45,940 nt of DNA from Polaribacter vadi. Its GTDB lineage: Bacteria; Bacteroidota; Bacteroidia; Flavobacteriales; Flavobacteriaceae. A model generated the notes under the pieces. That model saw nothing but the letters and a program-made list of their open reading frames with translations. It was not told where the DNA came from and ran no database searches. Shown here piece after piece: positions 26,211 through 34,856 of the stretch. The translations under genes were made by a program, and so were the position numbers. Within the stretch, counting starts at the first letter, position 1. Each line of letters opens with the position of its first letter. The stretch covers positions 323 to 46,262 of the forward strand of contig NZ_JAHKQL010000020.1 of the NCBI RefSeq assembly GCF_018861005.1, read 5' to 3'.

Positions 26211-26852
26211 ATGAAATTAAAAACAAAATTATATAAAGAACAATTACAAGAATGGCCAGAAAAAGGGCATCATATTATGGCTCAGTATGATGAAGAAAAA
26301 GTAGTTGTTTATCAATCTTATAGACCAGAAATAGGGAATTTTGCATTTGAAAATCAGTATTTTGGTGGTGCTTTTAGTTTAAAAAGAATGACATGGATTA
26401 AACCTAATTTTCTTTGGATGATGTATAGAAATGGTTGGGGAACTAAAGTTGGACAAGAAATTATTTTGGCAATTCATTTAAAGAGAAGCGCTTTTGAACG
26501 ATATTTGAATCAAGCAGTGTATTCTGGTTTTCAGAATGATATTTATAACGATATTGAAGAATGGAAAATTGCTGTTAAGAATTCTAATATTAGATTGCAA
26601 TGGGATCCAGATCATGATCCTTATGGAGTTAAATTAGAAAGAAGAGCAATACAGATTGGTATAAGAAATAAAGAAATTGAACAATATGCAAAAGATGATA
26701 TTTTAGAAATTGAAGATATTTCTGAATTTGTGAGAACACAACATCAGTATGTAATTAATCAACAACTAGAAAAATTAATTGTTCCTGAAGAAAAACCTTT
26801 TATCCCAAGTAAAAAATCAACATTTAATCACTTAAAATTAACTGATTTTTAA
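26211..26852 (+). CDS. DUF4291 domain-containing protein
   Basis: A 213-residue cytoplasmic protein matching DUF4291 over its length: QYDEEKVVVYQSYRPEIGNFA (quoted in part; about 25-44), KRMTWIKPNFLWMMYRNGWGT near 60-80, LAIHLKRSAFERYL near 87, and WDPDHDPYGVKLERRAIQIG near 127-146. Family function is unsettled in most bacteria; the fold is thought to be related to ADP-ribosyl or RNA-ligase-like enzymes, which I treat as unproven. It is a single plus-strand gene ending 7 bases before the convergent E1 gene. ATG start. Confidence 0.8.
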   Translation: MKLKTKLYKEQLQEWPEKGHHIMAQYDEEKVVVYQSYRPEIGNFAFENQYFGGAFSLKRMTWIKPNFLWMMYRNGWGTKVGQEIILAIHLKRSAFERYLNQAVYSGFQNDIYNDIEEWKIAVKNSNIRLQWDPDHDPYGVKLERRAIQIGIRNKEIEQYAKDDILEIEDISEFVRTQHQYVINQQLEKLIVPEEKPFIPSKKSTFNHLKLTDF

Positions 26853-26859
26853 ATGATTA

Positions 26860-29313
26860 TTAATACAAACTTTTAAATTTAGTTGGATTCGATTCGTGCA
26901 TAATGGCATATACTTTTTCGAAAATATCTTCTACAGAAGGTTTAGAAAAATAATCGCCATCAGTACCATAAGCAGGCCTGTGTGGTTTAGAAGTTAGTGT
27001 AGATGGTTTGCTGTCTAAATATTGATACCCATCTTGGTTTTCTATAATTTCTTGTAAAATGTAAGCAGAAGCTCCACCAGGTACATCTTCATCAACAACT
27101 AATAACTTGTTGGTTTTAGTTAAGCTTTTTACGCAATCTTTGGTTAAATCGAAAGGCAATAAACTTTGAGCATCAATAACTTCAATATTAATACCAACTT
27201 GATTCAAATCTTTTGCAGCTTCAAGTACTAAACGTAGAGTAGAACCGTAAGAAACTACAGTTAAATCTTTACCTTCTTTAACAGTTTCTACGATACCTAT
27301 TGGCGTTTTAAAATCACCTAAATTAGTTGGTAATTCTTCTTTTAAACGATAGCCATTTAAACATTCTATAACCAAAGCAGGATCATCACCTTCTAAAAGT
27401 GTGTTGTAAAAACCTGCAGCTTTTGTCATATTTCTTGGTACTAAAACGTGTATACCTCTAATGTTATTTATAATTCCACCCATAGGCGAACCTGCGTGCC
27501 AAATACCTTCTAATCTATGACCACGAGTTCTTATAATTAAAGGTGCTTTTTGTTTTCCTAAAGTTCTGTATCTTAAAGTGGCTAAATCGTCACTCATAAT
27601 TTGAAGAGCGTACAATAAATAATCTAAATATTGTATTTCTGCAATTGGCCTTAAGCCTCTCATTGCTAAACCAATTCCTTGGCCTATTATAGTAGCTTCT
27701 CTAATTCCAGTATCAGAAATTCTGATGTTACCAAATTTTTCTTGTAAACCTTCTAATCCTTGATTAACATCGCCAATAAAACCAGCATCTTCACCAAAAA
27801 TTACCACATCTTTATGTTTGTTAAGAATGGCATCAAAATTATCTCTCATAATAATTCTGGCGTCAACTAAGTTTTTTTCTTGAGCATAAATAGGTGCTTT
27901 GTCTAAAACCTCTAAAGCACTTAAATCAGTTTCGCTTACTAAATGTGTAGAATATTTTTGATATGCATCTTTGAAAAATGATTTTATGTAAATCTGTATT
28001 GCGATTTTTTCAGCAGAATTTTCATCTCTTAAATACCATAAACATTTTCTAACTGTGGATAAAACATCTTTTCTTGTTGGTTCTGATATTGCGTTTAAAT
28101 CATTTTTATATTTATTGATAAAAGGTTTGTTAGAGCTTTTATTTGCAGCTTTTTCTAATAATTCAGAAGCGTCTAAACGTTCTGATTTTATTTCATTTAA
28201 ATAAGCGTTCCATGCATTTCTTTTTGCATTGGTTACTTCTTTTTTAGCTTCTTTTTCTAAAATGATTAAATCAGTTTCATCTTCTACAAATCGTAAAACA
28301 TCTCCAGTTTCTGTTTCTAATTCAAAATCTAAAATCCATTCACGTAGTTTTATGATACAATCATGGTTTTTTTCCCATTGTAAACGTTCTTTAGATTTGT
28401 ATCTTTCATGAGATCCAGAAGTAGAATGGCCTTGTGGTTGTGTTAATTCTTTAACATGTATTAAAACTGGGACATGTTCTTCGCTAGCTAATTTTGCTGC
28501 TTTTTGATACACATCTACTAATTGAACATAATCCCAACCATTGATTACAAAAATTTCGTAACCTTTATTTTTTTTATCTCTTTGAAATCCTTTTAAAATT
28601 TCTGAGATACTTTCTTTTGTTGTTTGATGTTTTGCGTGTACAGAAATTCCGTATTCATCATCCCAAACACTCATTATCATTGGTACTTGTAGAACACCTG
28701 CAGCATTTATGGTTTCGAAAAATAAACCTTCGCTTGTACTAGCATTACCAATTGTACCCCAAGCAACTTCATCTCCATTTATAGAAAAGTTGGTGTTGTT
28801 TTGTACACTTTTTTCGTTTCTATAAATTTTTGATGCTTGTGCTAAGCCTAATAAACGTGGCATTTGGCCAGCAGTAGGAGAGATGTCTGAACTAGAATTG
28901 TATTGTTTTGTTAAGTTTTTCCAGTTTCCATTATCGTGTAAACTGTGGGTTGCAAAATGGCCTCCCATTTGTCTTCCTGCAGACATTGGGTCTGCATTTA
29001 TATCTGTGTGAGCATATAAACCAGCAAAAAATTGTTGTGGACTAAGCTCACCAAGAGCCATCATAAAAGTTTGATCTCTATAATAACCAGATCTAAAATC
29101 ACCTTTTTTAAAGGCTTTAGCCATAGCTAATTGCGGTACTTCTTTTCCATCACCAAAAATACCAAACTTTGCTTTACCAGTAAGTACTTCACGTCTTCCT
29201 AATAAACTGCATTCTCTACTAATTCTTGCAATTTTGTAGTCTTTTAACACCTCTTTTTTAAATTCGTTAAAAGAAATTTCTTGAGTGTTTAAAGCTACTG
29301 GTTGTTGCAACAT
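26860..29313 (-). CDS. Fused 2-oxoacid dehydrogenase E1 (alpha + beta), thiamine-dependent
   Basis: An 817-residue fusion of both E1 subunits of a branched-chain-type 2-oxoacid dehydrogenase complex, which decarboxylates 2-oxoacids on thiamine diphosphate and passes the acyl group to E2. The alpha part (about 1-440) has the YRDQTFMMALG and SAGRQMGGHF loops and the TPP/Mg segment NGDEVAWGTIGNASTSEG near 180; the beta part (about 480-817) has VVIFGEDAGFIGDVNQGL, GIREATIIGQGIGLAMRGLR and DEDVPGGASAYILQEI. The 2-oxoacid used is unknown. No E2 or E3 gene is adjacent. A consensus -7 element lies 23 bases before the ATG, overlapped upstream by a perfect 9-2-9 palindrome. Confidence 0.92.
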   Translation of the reverse strand: MLQQPVALNTQEISFNEFKKEVLKDYKIARISRECSLLGRREVLTGKAKFGIFGDGKEVPQLAMAKAFKKGDFRSGYYRDQTFMMALGELSPQQFFAGLYAHTDINADPMSAGRQMGGHFATHSLHDNGNWKNLTKQYNSSSDISPTAGQMPRLLGLAQASKIYRNEKSVQNNTNFSINGDEVAWGTIGNASTSEGLFFETINAAGVLQVPMIMSVWDDEYGISVHAKHQTTKESISEILKGFQRDKKNKGYEIFVINGWDYVQLVDVYQKAAKLASEEHVPVLIHVKELTQPQGHSTSGSHERYKSKERLQWEKNHDCIIKLREWILDFELETETGDVLRFVEDETDLIILEKEAKKEVTNAKRNAWNAYLNEIKSERLDASELLEKAANKSSNKPFINKYKNDLNAISEPTRKDVLSTVRKCLWYLRDENSAEKIAIQIYIKSFFKDAYQKYSTHLVSETDLSALEVLDKAPIYAQEKNLVDARIIMRDNFDAILNKHKDVVIFGEDAGFIGDVNQGLEGLQEKFGNIRISDTGIREATIIGQGIGLAMRGLRPIAEIQYLDYLLYALQIMSDDLATLRYRTLGKQKAPLIIRTRGHRLEGIWHAGSPMGGIINNIRGIHVLVPRNMTKAAGFYNTLLEGDDPALVIECLNGYRLKEELPTNLGDFKTPIGIVETVKEGKDLTVVSYGSTLRLVLEAAKDLNQVGINIEVIDAQSLLPFDLTKDCVKSLTKTNKLLVVDEDVPGGASAYILQEIIENQDGYQYLDSKPSTLTSKPHRPAYGTDGDYFSKPSVEDIFEKVYAIMHESNPTKFKSLY

Positions 29314-29335
29314 AGTTTTCTGAATTTTTATGGTG

Positions 29336-29343
29336 CAAAGATA
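29336..29343 (-). promoter_or_regulatory. -7 promoter element for the E1 gene
   Basis: Minus-strand TATCTTTG, followed by CA, is a full match to TAnnTTTG and lies 23 bases before the ATG. The nearest TTG upstream is 27 bases away. Confidence 0.65.
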
Positions 29344-29353
29344 GTTTTTTTAA

Positions 29354-29373
29354 TTGATATTTAAAAATATCAA
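29354..29373. promoter_or_regulatory. Palindrome in the E1 promoter, possible operator
   Basis: Arms TTGATATTT and AAATATCAA, each 9 bases, with a 2-base centre. The centre is about 33 bases upstream of the predicted transcription start, over the -33 region. A regulator site is possible but AT-rich palindromes also arise by chance. Confidence 0.35.
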
Positions 29374-29552
29374 ATTTGATTGAGAATATGATAATTAAAT
29401 CCTGTTTTACTTGTGTTTTGTTAATAATTACACAATATATGTGTTTTTGTTTGAATTTATATGAAAATACCTTTAAATATTGAGAATATTATGTGTTTTT
29501 TTAGGTTGAATTTTTATATTTTCTTCAATGTTTTATTTATTACTGAACAATT

Positions 29553-29586
29553 AAAAAAGAGATATTATTTTCATAATATCTCTTTT
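29553..29586 (-). terminator. Intrinsic terminator after the lipoprotein gene
   Basis: Perfect 14-bp arms at 29555-29568 and 29573-29586 (core AGAGATATTAT / ATAATATCTCT) with a TTTC loop. On the minus strand the stem runs into six Ts. It ends 23 bases after the lipoprotein stop codon. Confidence 0.85.
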
Positions 29587-29608
29587 AAATGATTATTTTT
29601 TGTTCTAG

Positions 29609-31267
29609 TTAGAATAATCGATCACATAATTCAGAAGGAATTTCATAACTGTCATTTACATATTCTGTTTTATCAAAAGTAATATTCTGATAAAAGTATT
29701 GACCATTAAAGTAAGTTCTGAATTCGTATTCTTGATTTAGGTTAATGTTTCTTATTGTAATTCTACCATTATAAACATATCCTAAATATTTCCAGTATGT
29801 ATAGCCATAATATGATTTTGTTTTCATGTAAAGAGGTATGGTTGGTGCTATAATCTTGTCATTACATTCCCCTTGATAGTTAACAGTTACATTAACTGGT
29901 TGTGGAGGTAGTTTAGCTACAATACTTGAAACATCTATGTCTACAGATCCTATTGTACAAAGGTTAAATGCTTGAGATCTAAACAGTATTTCTCCTTTAT
30001 CATATCTGCTAGATCCACTATATACAATCATTTGAACTTTTCTGTTTGAAGGGGCATTAGTCATTTCAAAAGTTTGACCATCATACCAAGAAAAAACTTT
30101 TCCAGAAAAAGGTGATATTGGCTGATTCCCATTTTCATAATAGAAATCACTAAACAATCGATAACCATCAGAACTATTAACTCCACTCATAGCTATATTT
30201 ATTTTAGCAACACCTGAAGGATAGTAACTTGAACATCTACTTCCTTTATAGTCTAAATTGTACCAAGATAAATGTGTTGTTGTATACTCTACGATTAAAT
30301 TACCATTATCAGCTTTTACTACACCATCTGTATGATAATCCCATTCACCATTATCTTTACTATAAGACCAAATAGGAATTATATCTCCGACTTTAATATT
30401 AACACCAGTTTCTGGATTGATAAAATCAGGATCTATTTGCATTTTAATGATTATTGGCTGAGAAAAGTTTTTAACTTCTTTATTTCCTATTACCATATCT
30501 ATTGAAGCAAAACCAGCAGTTATAAAATACGCATCATTTACACTATCACCATTTTCATCTGTAATTTCTGTAGGCATAAAACCACCAGGAAAAGAATCTA
30601 AAGATTCAGAATCGCTACTATTAAAATGAACCAATTCACTTTCAATTTCGGAACCAGAAATATCATTACCATCTATATCCTTAAAAACTGTACCAGATTT
30701 AATTGTTATTTCTGTATTAGTACCAGCTTTAGTTCCTGTTGTCTCAAATGTAAAATCTTCTGTTAATGTGTTGTTCGCCAATGTTTTTGTAGTTTTTATA
30801 TAATCAATACCGGGTGCAGTATTTAATTTATTAACTACGTTGGCACTGATTGATGCAATTGAATCTGTTGGAGATAAAACTATAGGAATTGTTGTTGTTA
30901 AGTAATTGTCTCCAGTAATTTTAACCATAAACTCTACAGTTTCGTTACTTACGTTTTTATTTGGGTTAACAGCAAGAGCAATTGTACCACCAACAACTTT
31001 TGCAGTACTTACGTTATTACCAGCATCTGTAACAATTTTGTCAGCATCTTTTCCCATAATTTCAACTTGTAATACATTGTCACCTTCTAGGTTTTGTTGG
31101 TCTACTGGGTCAAAAACTTCTACAATTACTTGTTGTTTAAATATGGAGTTTTTTACAATAACGTCAAAATCATCAGCAATTTCATCAATGCCTTTACAAG
31201 ACATAATGATTGTAATTGATATGGCAATAAATGCAATGGCTGTTGTTAGTAATTTTCTTGTTTTCAT
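29609..31267 (-). CDS. Surface lipoprotein with FAM171/ZU5-UPA-like module
   Basis: A 552-residue predicted lipoprotein: the hydrophobic leader ends in IIMSCKG with the lipid-accepting Cys at residue 24. The N-terminal third has Ig-like beta repeats (VEVFDPVDQQNLEGDNVLQV). The middle contains GDIIPIWSYSKDNGEWDY followed by TTTHLSWYNLD (about residues 298-340), which resembles the end of the ZU5/UPA-like segment of FAM171 and related bacterial surface proteins. The last third has paired cysteines (C462-like NLCTIG, GECNDK, ELCDRLF) and aromatic strands. Function is not known. It starts 12 bases after the beta-barrel gene stop, so the two form one unit under a shared promoter with a striking palindrome. 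Confidence 0.65.
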   Translation of the reverse strand: MKTRKLLTTAIAFIAISITIIMSCKGIDEIADDFDVIVKNSIFKQQVIVEVFDPVDQQNLEGDNVLQVEIMGKDADKIVTDAGNNVSTAKVVGGTIALAVNPNKNVSNETVEFMVKITGDNYLTTTIPIVLSPTDSIASISANVVNKLNTAPGIDYIKTTKTLANNTLTEDFTFETTGTKAGTNTEITIKSGTVFKDIDGNDISGSEIESELVHFNSSDSESLDSFPGGFMPTEITDENGDSVNDAYFITAGFASIDMVIGNKEVKNFSQPIIIKMQIDPDFINPETGVNIKVGDIIPIWSYSKDNGEWDYHTDGVVKADNGNLIVEYTTTHLSWYNLDYKGSRCSSYYPSGVAKINIAMSGVNSSDGYRLFSDFYYENGNQPISPFSGKVFSWYDGQTFEMTNAPSNRKVQMIVYSGSSRYDKGEILFRSQAFNLCTIGSVDIDVSSIVAKLPPQPVNVTVNYQGECNDKIIAPTIPLYMKTKSYYGYTYWKYLGYVYNGRITIRNINLNQEYEFRTYFNGQYFYQNITFDKTEYVNDSYEIPSELCDRLF

Positions 31268-31279
31268 AGTGTTTGTTTT

Positions 31280-31960
31280 TTAAAATTTGTATGCAATTCT
31301 TAGTTGTATTCTCGGAATAAATTTGAAATCTTCTAAAGATTTTTGTAGGTTTTCTTTTTGTGAAGCCGTATTTTCTAATAAGTTTGTTGCGTTAAGGTCT
31401 ATTTCTGGAGATGAGGTTATGTAAGAGCCAAACTCAATACCAAACCCTAATCTGTTTTTCGGAATTGCTCTACCAAAACCTATACCAACATAAGGGGCTA
31501 CATCTGTCCATGTAACATCTGCTATAATTTGACCTGCATCTTCGTTAGTGATAATTACATCACCAAAAACAATCTCTTCATTATAAGTAGCAACAGCATT
31601 TAGGTTTACCTTATTTAATACACCTAATCCAGCTGTTAGTTTAAAAGAAGATTTTTTAAATGGCAAATATTCTATACCAATATCTACAATTGAAACATCT
31701 AGATTGGCTAAAATGTCTACAATATCAGATTTAATTTCTACATCTTCTATTTCGAAATCCTCTAGTTTGAAAAAGTGATAAGCTACTTTGGCATTAAGGT
31801 GAGGAGTTAGTTTTCTTGCATATTCTACACCAAAACCTGGTAAGCCAGCAGAAATGGCTAATGCATTCTTTTTTTCAGGAACTTCTTCTTCTTCTTGCGA
31901 GTATGTATTTAAAGCAATAGCAGCAAAAAGAATACAGATAAAGTAATTTTTCATATTCAT
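31280..31960 (-). CDS. Outer-membrane beta-barrel protein
   Basis: A 226-residue exported protein. A signal peptide (YFICILFAAIALNTYSQ) is followed by an acidic linker (EEEEVPEKK) and then alternating strands in the style of the OmpA-like/porin small barrels: LAISAGLPGFGVEYARKL, AKVAYHFFKLEDF, LTAGLGVLNKVNLNAVA, PYVGIGFGRA and a final strand IPRIQLRIAYKF ending in Phe, the usual barrel end signal. Partner or cargo is unknown. It is the first gene of a two-gene unit with the downstream lipoprotein. Two in-frame ATGs (31960 and 31954) are equally possible. Confidence 0.75.
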   Translation of the reverse strand: MNMKNYFICILFAAIALNTYSQEEEEVPEKKNALAISAGLPGFGVEYARKLTPHLNAKVAYHFFKLEDFEIEDVEIKSDIVDILANLDVSIVDIGIEYLPFKKSSFKLTAGLGVLNKVNLNAVATYNEEIVFGDVIITNEDAGQIIADVTWTDVAPYVGIGFGRAIPKNRLGFGIEFGSYITSSPEIDLNATNLLENTASQKENLQKSLEDFKFIPRIQLRIAYKF

Positions 31961-31983
31961 TTAGTTTTTTGTTTTTATTTTTG

Positions 31984-31991
31984 TAAAACTA
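31984..31991 (-). promoter_or_regulatory. Near-consensus -7 element for the barrel/lipoprotein unit
   Basis: Minus-strand TAGTTTTA matches TAnnTTTG except for the last base and lies 24 bases before the ATG at 31960. No TTG is found at the -33 position; a perfect palindrome occupies it instead. Confidence 0.4.
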
Positions 31992-32011
31992 AAGAACAGT
32001 GTTTACTTGTG

Positions 32012-32033
32012 AAATACCTATTGATAGGTATTT
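32012..32033. promoter_or_regulatory. Perfect 10-2-10 palindrome, likely activator site
   Basis: Arms AAATACCTAT and ATAGGTATTT separated by TG. The 2-base loop does not suit an RNA hairpin and the minus-strand side lacks a good T-run, so a protein-binding site is more likely than a terminator for the upstream gene. Its centre is about 44 bases upstream of the predicted transcription start of the barrel gene, where class II activators such as LuxR-type or Crp-type proteins bind. Confidence 0.55.
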
Positions 32034-32044
32034 TTAAGTTTTGT

Positions 32045-34855
32045 TTATAAGAATCCTCTTTTAAAGAAATTGTAAATAGAACCTATATCTGCAGTTAAAG
32101 TAAATCTAATTTTTTCGGCATAAGCAGGTTGTGAAACTTCCCAGCCATTATTTGAATATAAAGGAAAGTAAATTTCAAAAATATGGTGAACAAAATTAAA
32201 ACGTATTCCATTATTATATCCGAAGTAAAGTGGGTGATGCTTATTTTTTAAAAATGCTACATCATTATAAAATTCTACCCATCTCCATAAACCAAAACTA
32301 GAATTAAAAGCTAGCATATATTGGTTGGCAAATCTTGTTGGTAAAACCGATTTAAAACCCCCTTCTGCAATAATAAATTGCTGACTAAAAAAACCACTAT
32401 TTTCTGAACGTCCTAAATAATTAAGTTGAAATAAATAGTCATTTGCTCTGTCTAAACCAAAGCTAAAATAATCTCCTTTAGTAGAGTTATTTAAAAATGT
32501 ACCTGCAAATATTCTAAAATCTAATTGAGTGTTTGATGTTGACAAAGATCTATACCTAATATCCGCAGCAATTTTAGAAAAATTTTGAGCAACTTCAAAA
32601 CTAAAGTTATATCTAAACTCTTTTATTATGTCTGGATTAACATAATTGTAATTTACACTAAAAATACTGTAACTATCTTCATCTGTTCTAATAACATCTA
32701 TGGGGATTTCTTTATCAATATGTAGTAATTTTGCACCAATTGATTCATAAGTTGCATCTCTTAAATCTTTTCTTTTAAAAATTAAATTTACATAAGGTAC
32801 AAACGATTTGTAAGCTAAATTTGGTGCGTAATCTGATGTTGAGCCAGAGATACCATATAAAATTCTATAAATTTTAGTTTTTTCGAAATATTGACTGTAT
32901 CTAACAGAAAATGAACCAACAACAGAATTGCTCTTTGTTGCGTAAGAAGGTGATAATGAGAATTCTAGATTTCTTTTAATTAATGGTTGGTTATTTAATT
33001 TTATACCTAAAATTAATCCATTATAAAAATTGTAACTAGCATTTGGTTGGTAGAATACTTGATTGTAATATGGGTCTTGAATATCTTTAAACAGGCTAAA
33101 TTTTAAAGGCTTATTAAAAATTCTATCTTTTAAGCTTTTCCAATTGTCTAAAGTGTTTAATTCTGGGTATAAGTTTTCGTAATTTAATGCAACTTTATTT
33201 ATTCCATCTTTAGGTAAATATACAGTTGCAGTATCATTAACATTTGTAACCCATTTTTTGTATTTTATGTTTTTATCTTCTAAACCATACAGTAAAACAG
33301 GTGTTGTAATGTTTCTTTTATTTTTAATGGTTACAGCTACACTGTCTTCTCTTATAATAACTTTTTTTATAGTGTGATCTATTTTTTTATTTGTATTAAT
33401 AAAATCATTAAAAAACCAATCTAAATTTTTATCTGTTTTAGAAGTAAGTGCATTTTTAAAGTCGTTACTTGTAATTATTTTTGTTTGATTGTTTTGATAA
33501 CATTCTTTAATGGTTTTGTTTAAAATACTATCGCCTAAATACCCTTTTAAATACCTAAAAGCTAAGCCAGCTTTATATTTATTGGCTATTTTTCTGTTAA
33601 AATTAGATAGAGAATCTGAAGATGTTGTTAATGATTGGTCTAAAAATCTACGAGATATAAATTGATAAATTAAAGGATACTGATCGTTAAAATCTGATTT
33701 TGCAATGTAAAACCTTTTAAGAAACCAGGCATCAGAAAATTTACCTAAAAGTTTCTGATTTGGGTAAAACTCATCTATGTATTCCATCATTAAATAGTTC
33801 TGTAAACCATCTAAATACCAATTGTCTTTCCTTTTATTTAAAAGTAACGTATTCTCAATAAATTTAATGCTTAGGGCTTTAAACATTGTAATTTCTGTTT
33901 TAAAATCCTCTGTAAAAGGGCGCAAGAAATTAGGTAGTTGAGTTAAGCCATAAACAGGGTCTTTACGTTGTGTAATTTTATCAACATAAATTTCTTTATG
34001 TGGGTATTTACCAAGAAACTTCTCTAAAAATTTAATGTTTTTATTCAGAAGTTTAGTTGCGGTTTGGTAATCTATTTCTTCATTAAAAACATCAGTATAA
34101 ACAGTAATTTTATTGGTTTTGTAAGTTTTTAGTTGATGTTCTTTGTTGATGCCTAAAATTATATCTGTTTTCTTTTTACCAACTAAATAATAGTTAGTTG
34201 TATTTTCTTTTTTTGTAACATATTGATATAAATTACTTTCTAAAACATAATCTTCTGGTATGTTTATACTAATTTTAAAATCAGTAGCTTTTTCATATAA
34301 ATCATTTATGTTTAAATTGCTCATTAATTCCCAGCCATTATTGTAAACAGCTGGTGTTATGTACCAAAAACGTAAATGATAGCCTACTTCTGTTTTGCCA
34401 TAACCAGTAAATGAAGCATTAGGTATTTTTATTGAATAGGTTATGTTTATCTTAACTGTATCGTTTTTTGATAGATTTTTTTGAAGCTCGACTTTTAAAA
34501 TATCAGCTTGGTCTTTAAGCTCGTAAAAGGTAGTTGAATCGAAATTTACGGTTAGGTTTCTAATTGATGTGCTGCCTAAATCTTCTTTATCAGCAAAATA
34601 TAAATCTTTTCTAAAATCTTTAATAAACCTTTTAGATAATGGTGTTTTACGATCTCTAAAACTATTAGCCCAATTGTGTAAATAAATGTTGCTTAAAATT
34701 GAATCTGTAGTATTTATAAAAACAATTTCTTGATTTACCAACAACTCATTTTTATCAGTATCTAAGGTAGCTTTTATGTCTATGGAATTTTCTTGAGCGT
34801 AAGAAAATGCATAACAAAAAAAACAAATAATAAATAATCTTAGATACTTTTTCAA
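32045..34855 (-). CDS. M1-peptidase-like pseudoenzyme fused to an outer-membrane barrel
   Basis: A 936-residue exported protein: signal peptide (LFIICFFCYAFSYAQ), an M1-like N-terminal beta-saddle (about 20-230), a gluzincin-like helical part (about 250-480) and a C-terminal beta-barrel domain (about 570-936) with GLILGIKLNNQPL, FSLSPSYATKS and many alternating strands. Aligning WYLDG (346-350) with the M1 WxNEG box puts KALSI (326-330) where HExxH should be, at the normal 23-residue spacing, and Asp349 where the ligand Glu should be. The zinc site is therefore lost. It probably binds peptides or acts as a surface scaffold. The start is TTG, one base after the nuclease stop codon. Confidence 0.72.
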   Translation of the reverse strand: MKKYLRLFIICFFCYAFSYAQENSIDIKATLDTDKNELLVNQEIVFINTTDSILSNIYLHNWANSFRDRKTPLSKRFIKDFRKDLYFADKEDLGSTSIRNLTVNFDSTTFYELKDQADILKVELQKNLSKNDTVKINITYSIKIPNASFTGYGKTEVGYHLRFWYITPAVYNNGWELMSNLNINDLYEKATDFKISINIPEDYVLESNLYQYVTKKENTTNYYLVGKKKTDIILGINKEHQLKTYKTNKITVYTDVFNEEIDYQTATKLLNKNIKFLEKFLGKYPHKEIYVDKITQRKDPVYGLTQLPNFLRPFTEDFKTEITMFKALSIKFIENTLLLNKRKDNWYLDGLQNYLMMEYIDEFYPNQKLLGKFSDAWFLKRFYIAKSDFNDQYPLIYQFISRRFLDQSLTTSSDSLSNFNRKIANKYKAGLAFRYLKGYLGDSILNKTIKECYQNNQTKIITSNDFKNALTSKTDKNLDWFFNDFINTNKKIDHTIKKVIIREDSVAVTIKNKRNITTPVLLYGLEDKNIKYKKWVTNVNDTATVYLPKDGINKVALNYENLYPELNTLDNWKSLKDRIFNKPLKFSLFKDIQDPYYNQVFYQPNASYNFYNGLILGIKLNNQPLIKRNLEFSLSPSYATKSNSVVGSFSVRYSQYFEKTKIYRILYGISGSTSDYAPNLAYKSFVPYVNLIFKRKDLRDATYESIGAKLLHIDKEIPIDVIRTDEDSYSIFSVNYNYVNPDIIKEFRYNFSFEVAQNFSKIAADIRYRSLSTSNTQLDFRIFAGTFLNNSTKGDYFSFGLDRANDYLFQLNYLGRSENSGFFSQQFIIAEGGFKSVLPTRFANQYMLAFNSSFGLWRWVEFYNDVAFLKNKHHPLYFGYNNGIRFNFVHHIFEIYFPLYSNNGWEVSQPAYAEKIRFTLTADIGSIYNFFKRGFL

Positions 34856-34856
34856 A

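Larger units (their letters stand above)
29314..29551. other. Regulatory interval upstream of the E1 gene
   Basis: About 240 bases with no gene in either direction. It holds the E1 promoter and palindrome described separately; the rest is AT-rich with no hairpin or repeat that stands out. Confidence 0.5.

Noticed and set aside
32012..32033. Terminator for the M1-like gene
   Set aside because: The loop is only 2 bases and the minus-strand side lacks a T-run; a protein site fits better, though a weak terminator role is not excluded.
32045..34855. Active M1 aminopeptidase
   Set aside because: HExxH and the third ligand Glu are both replaced at the expected positions.
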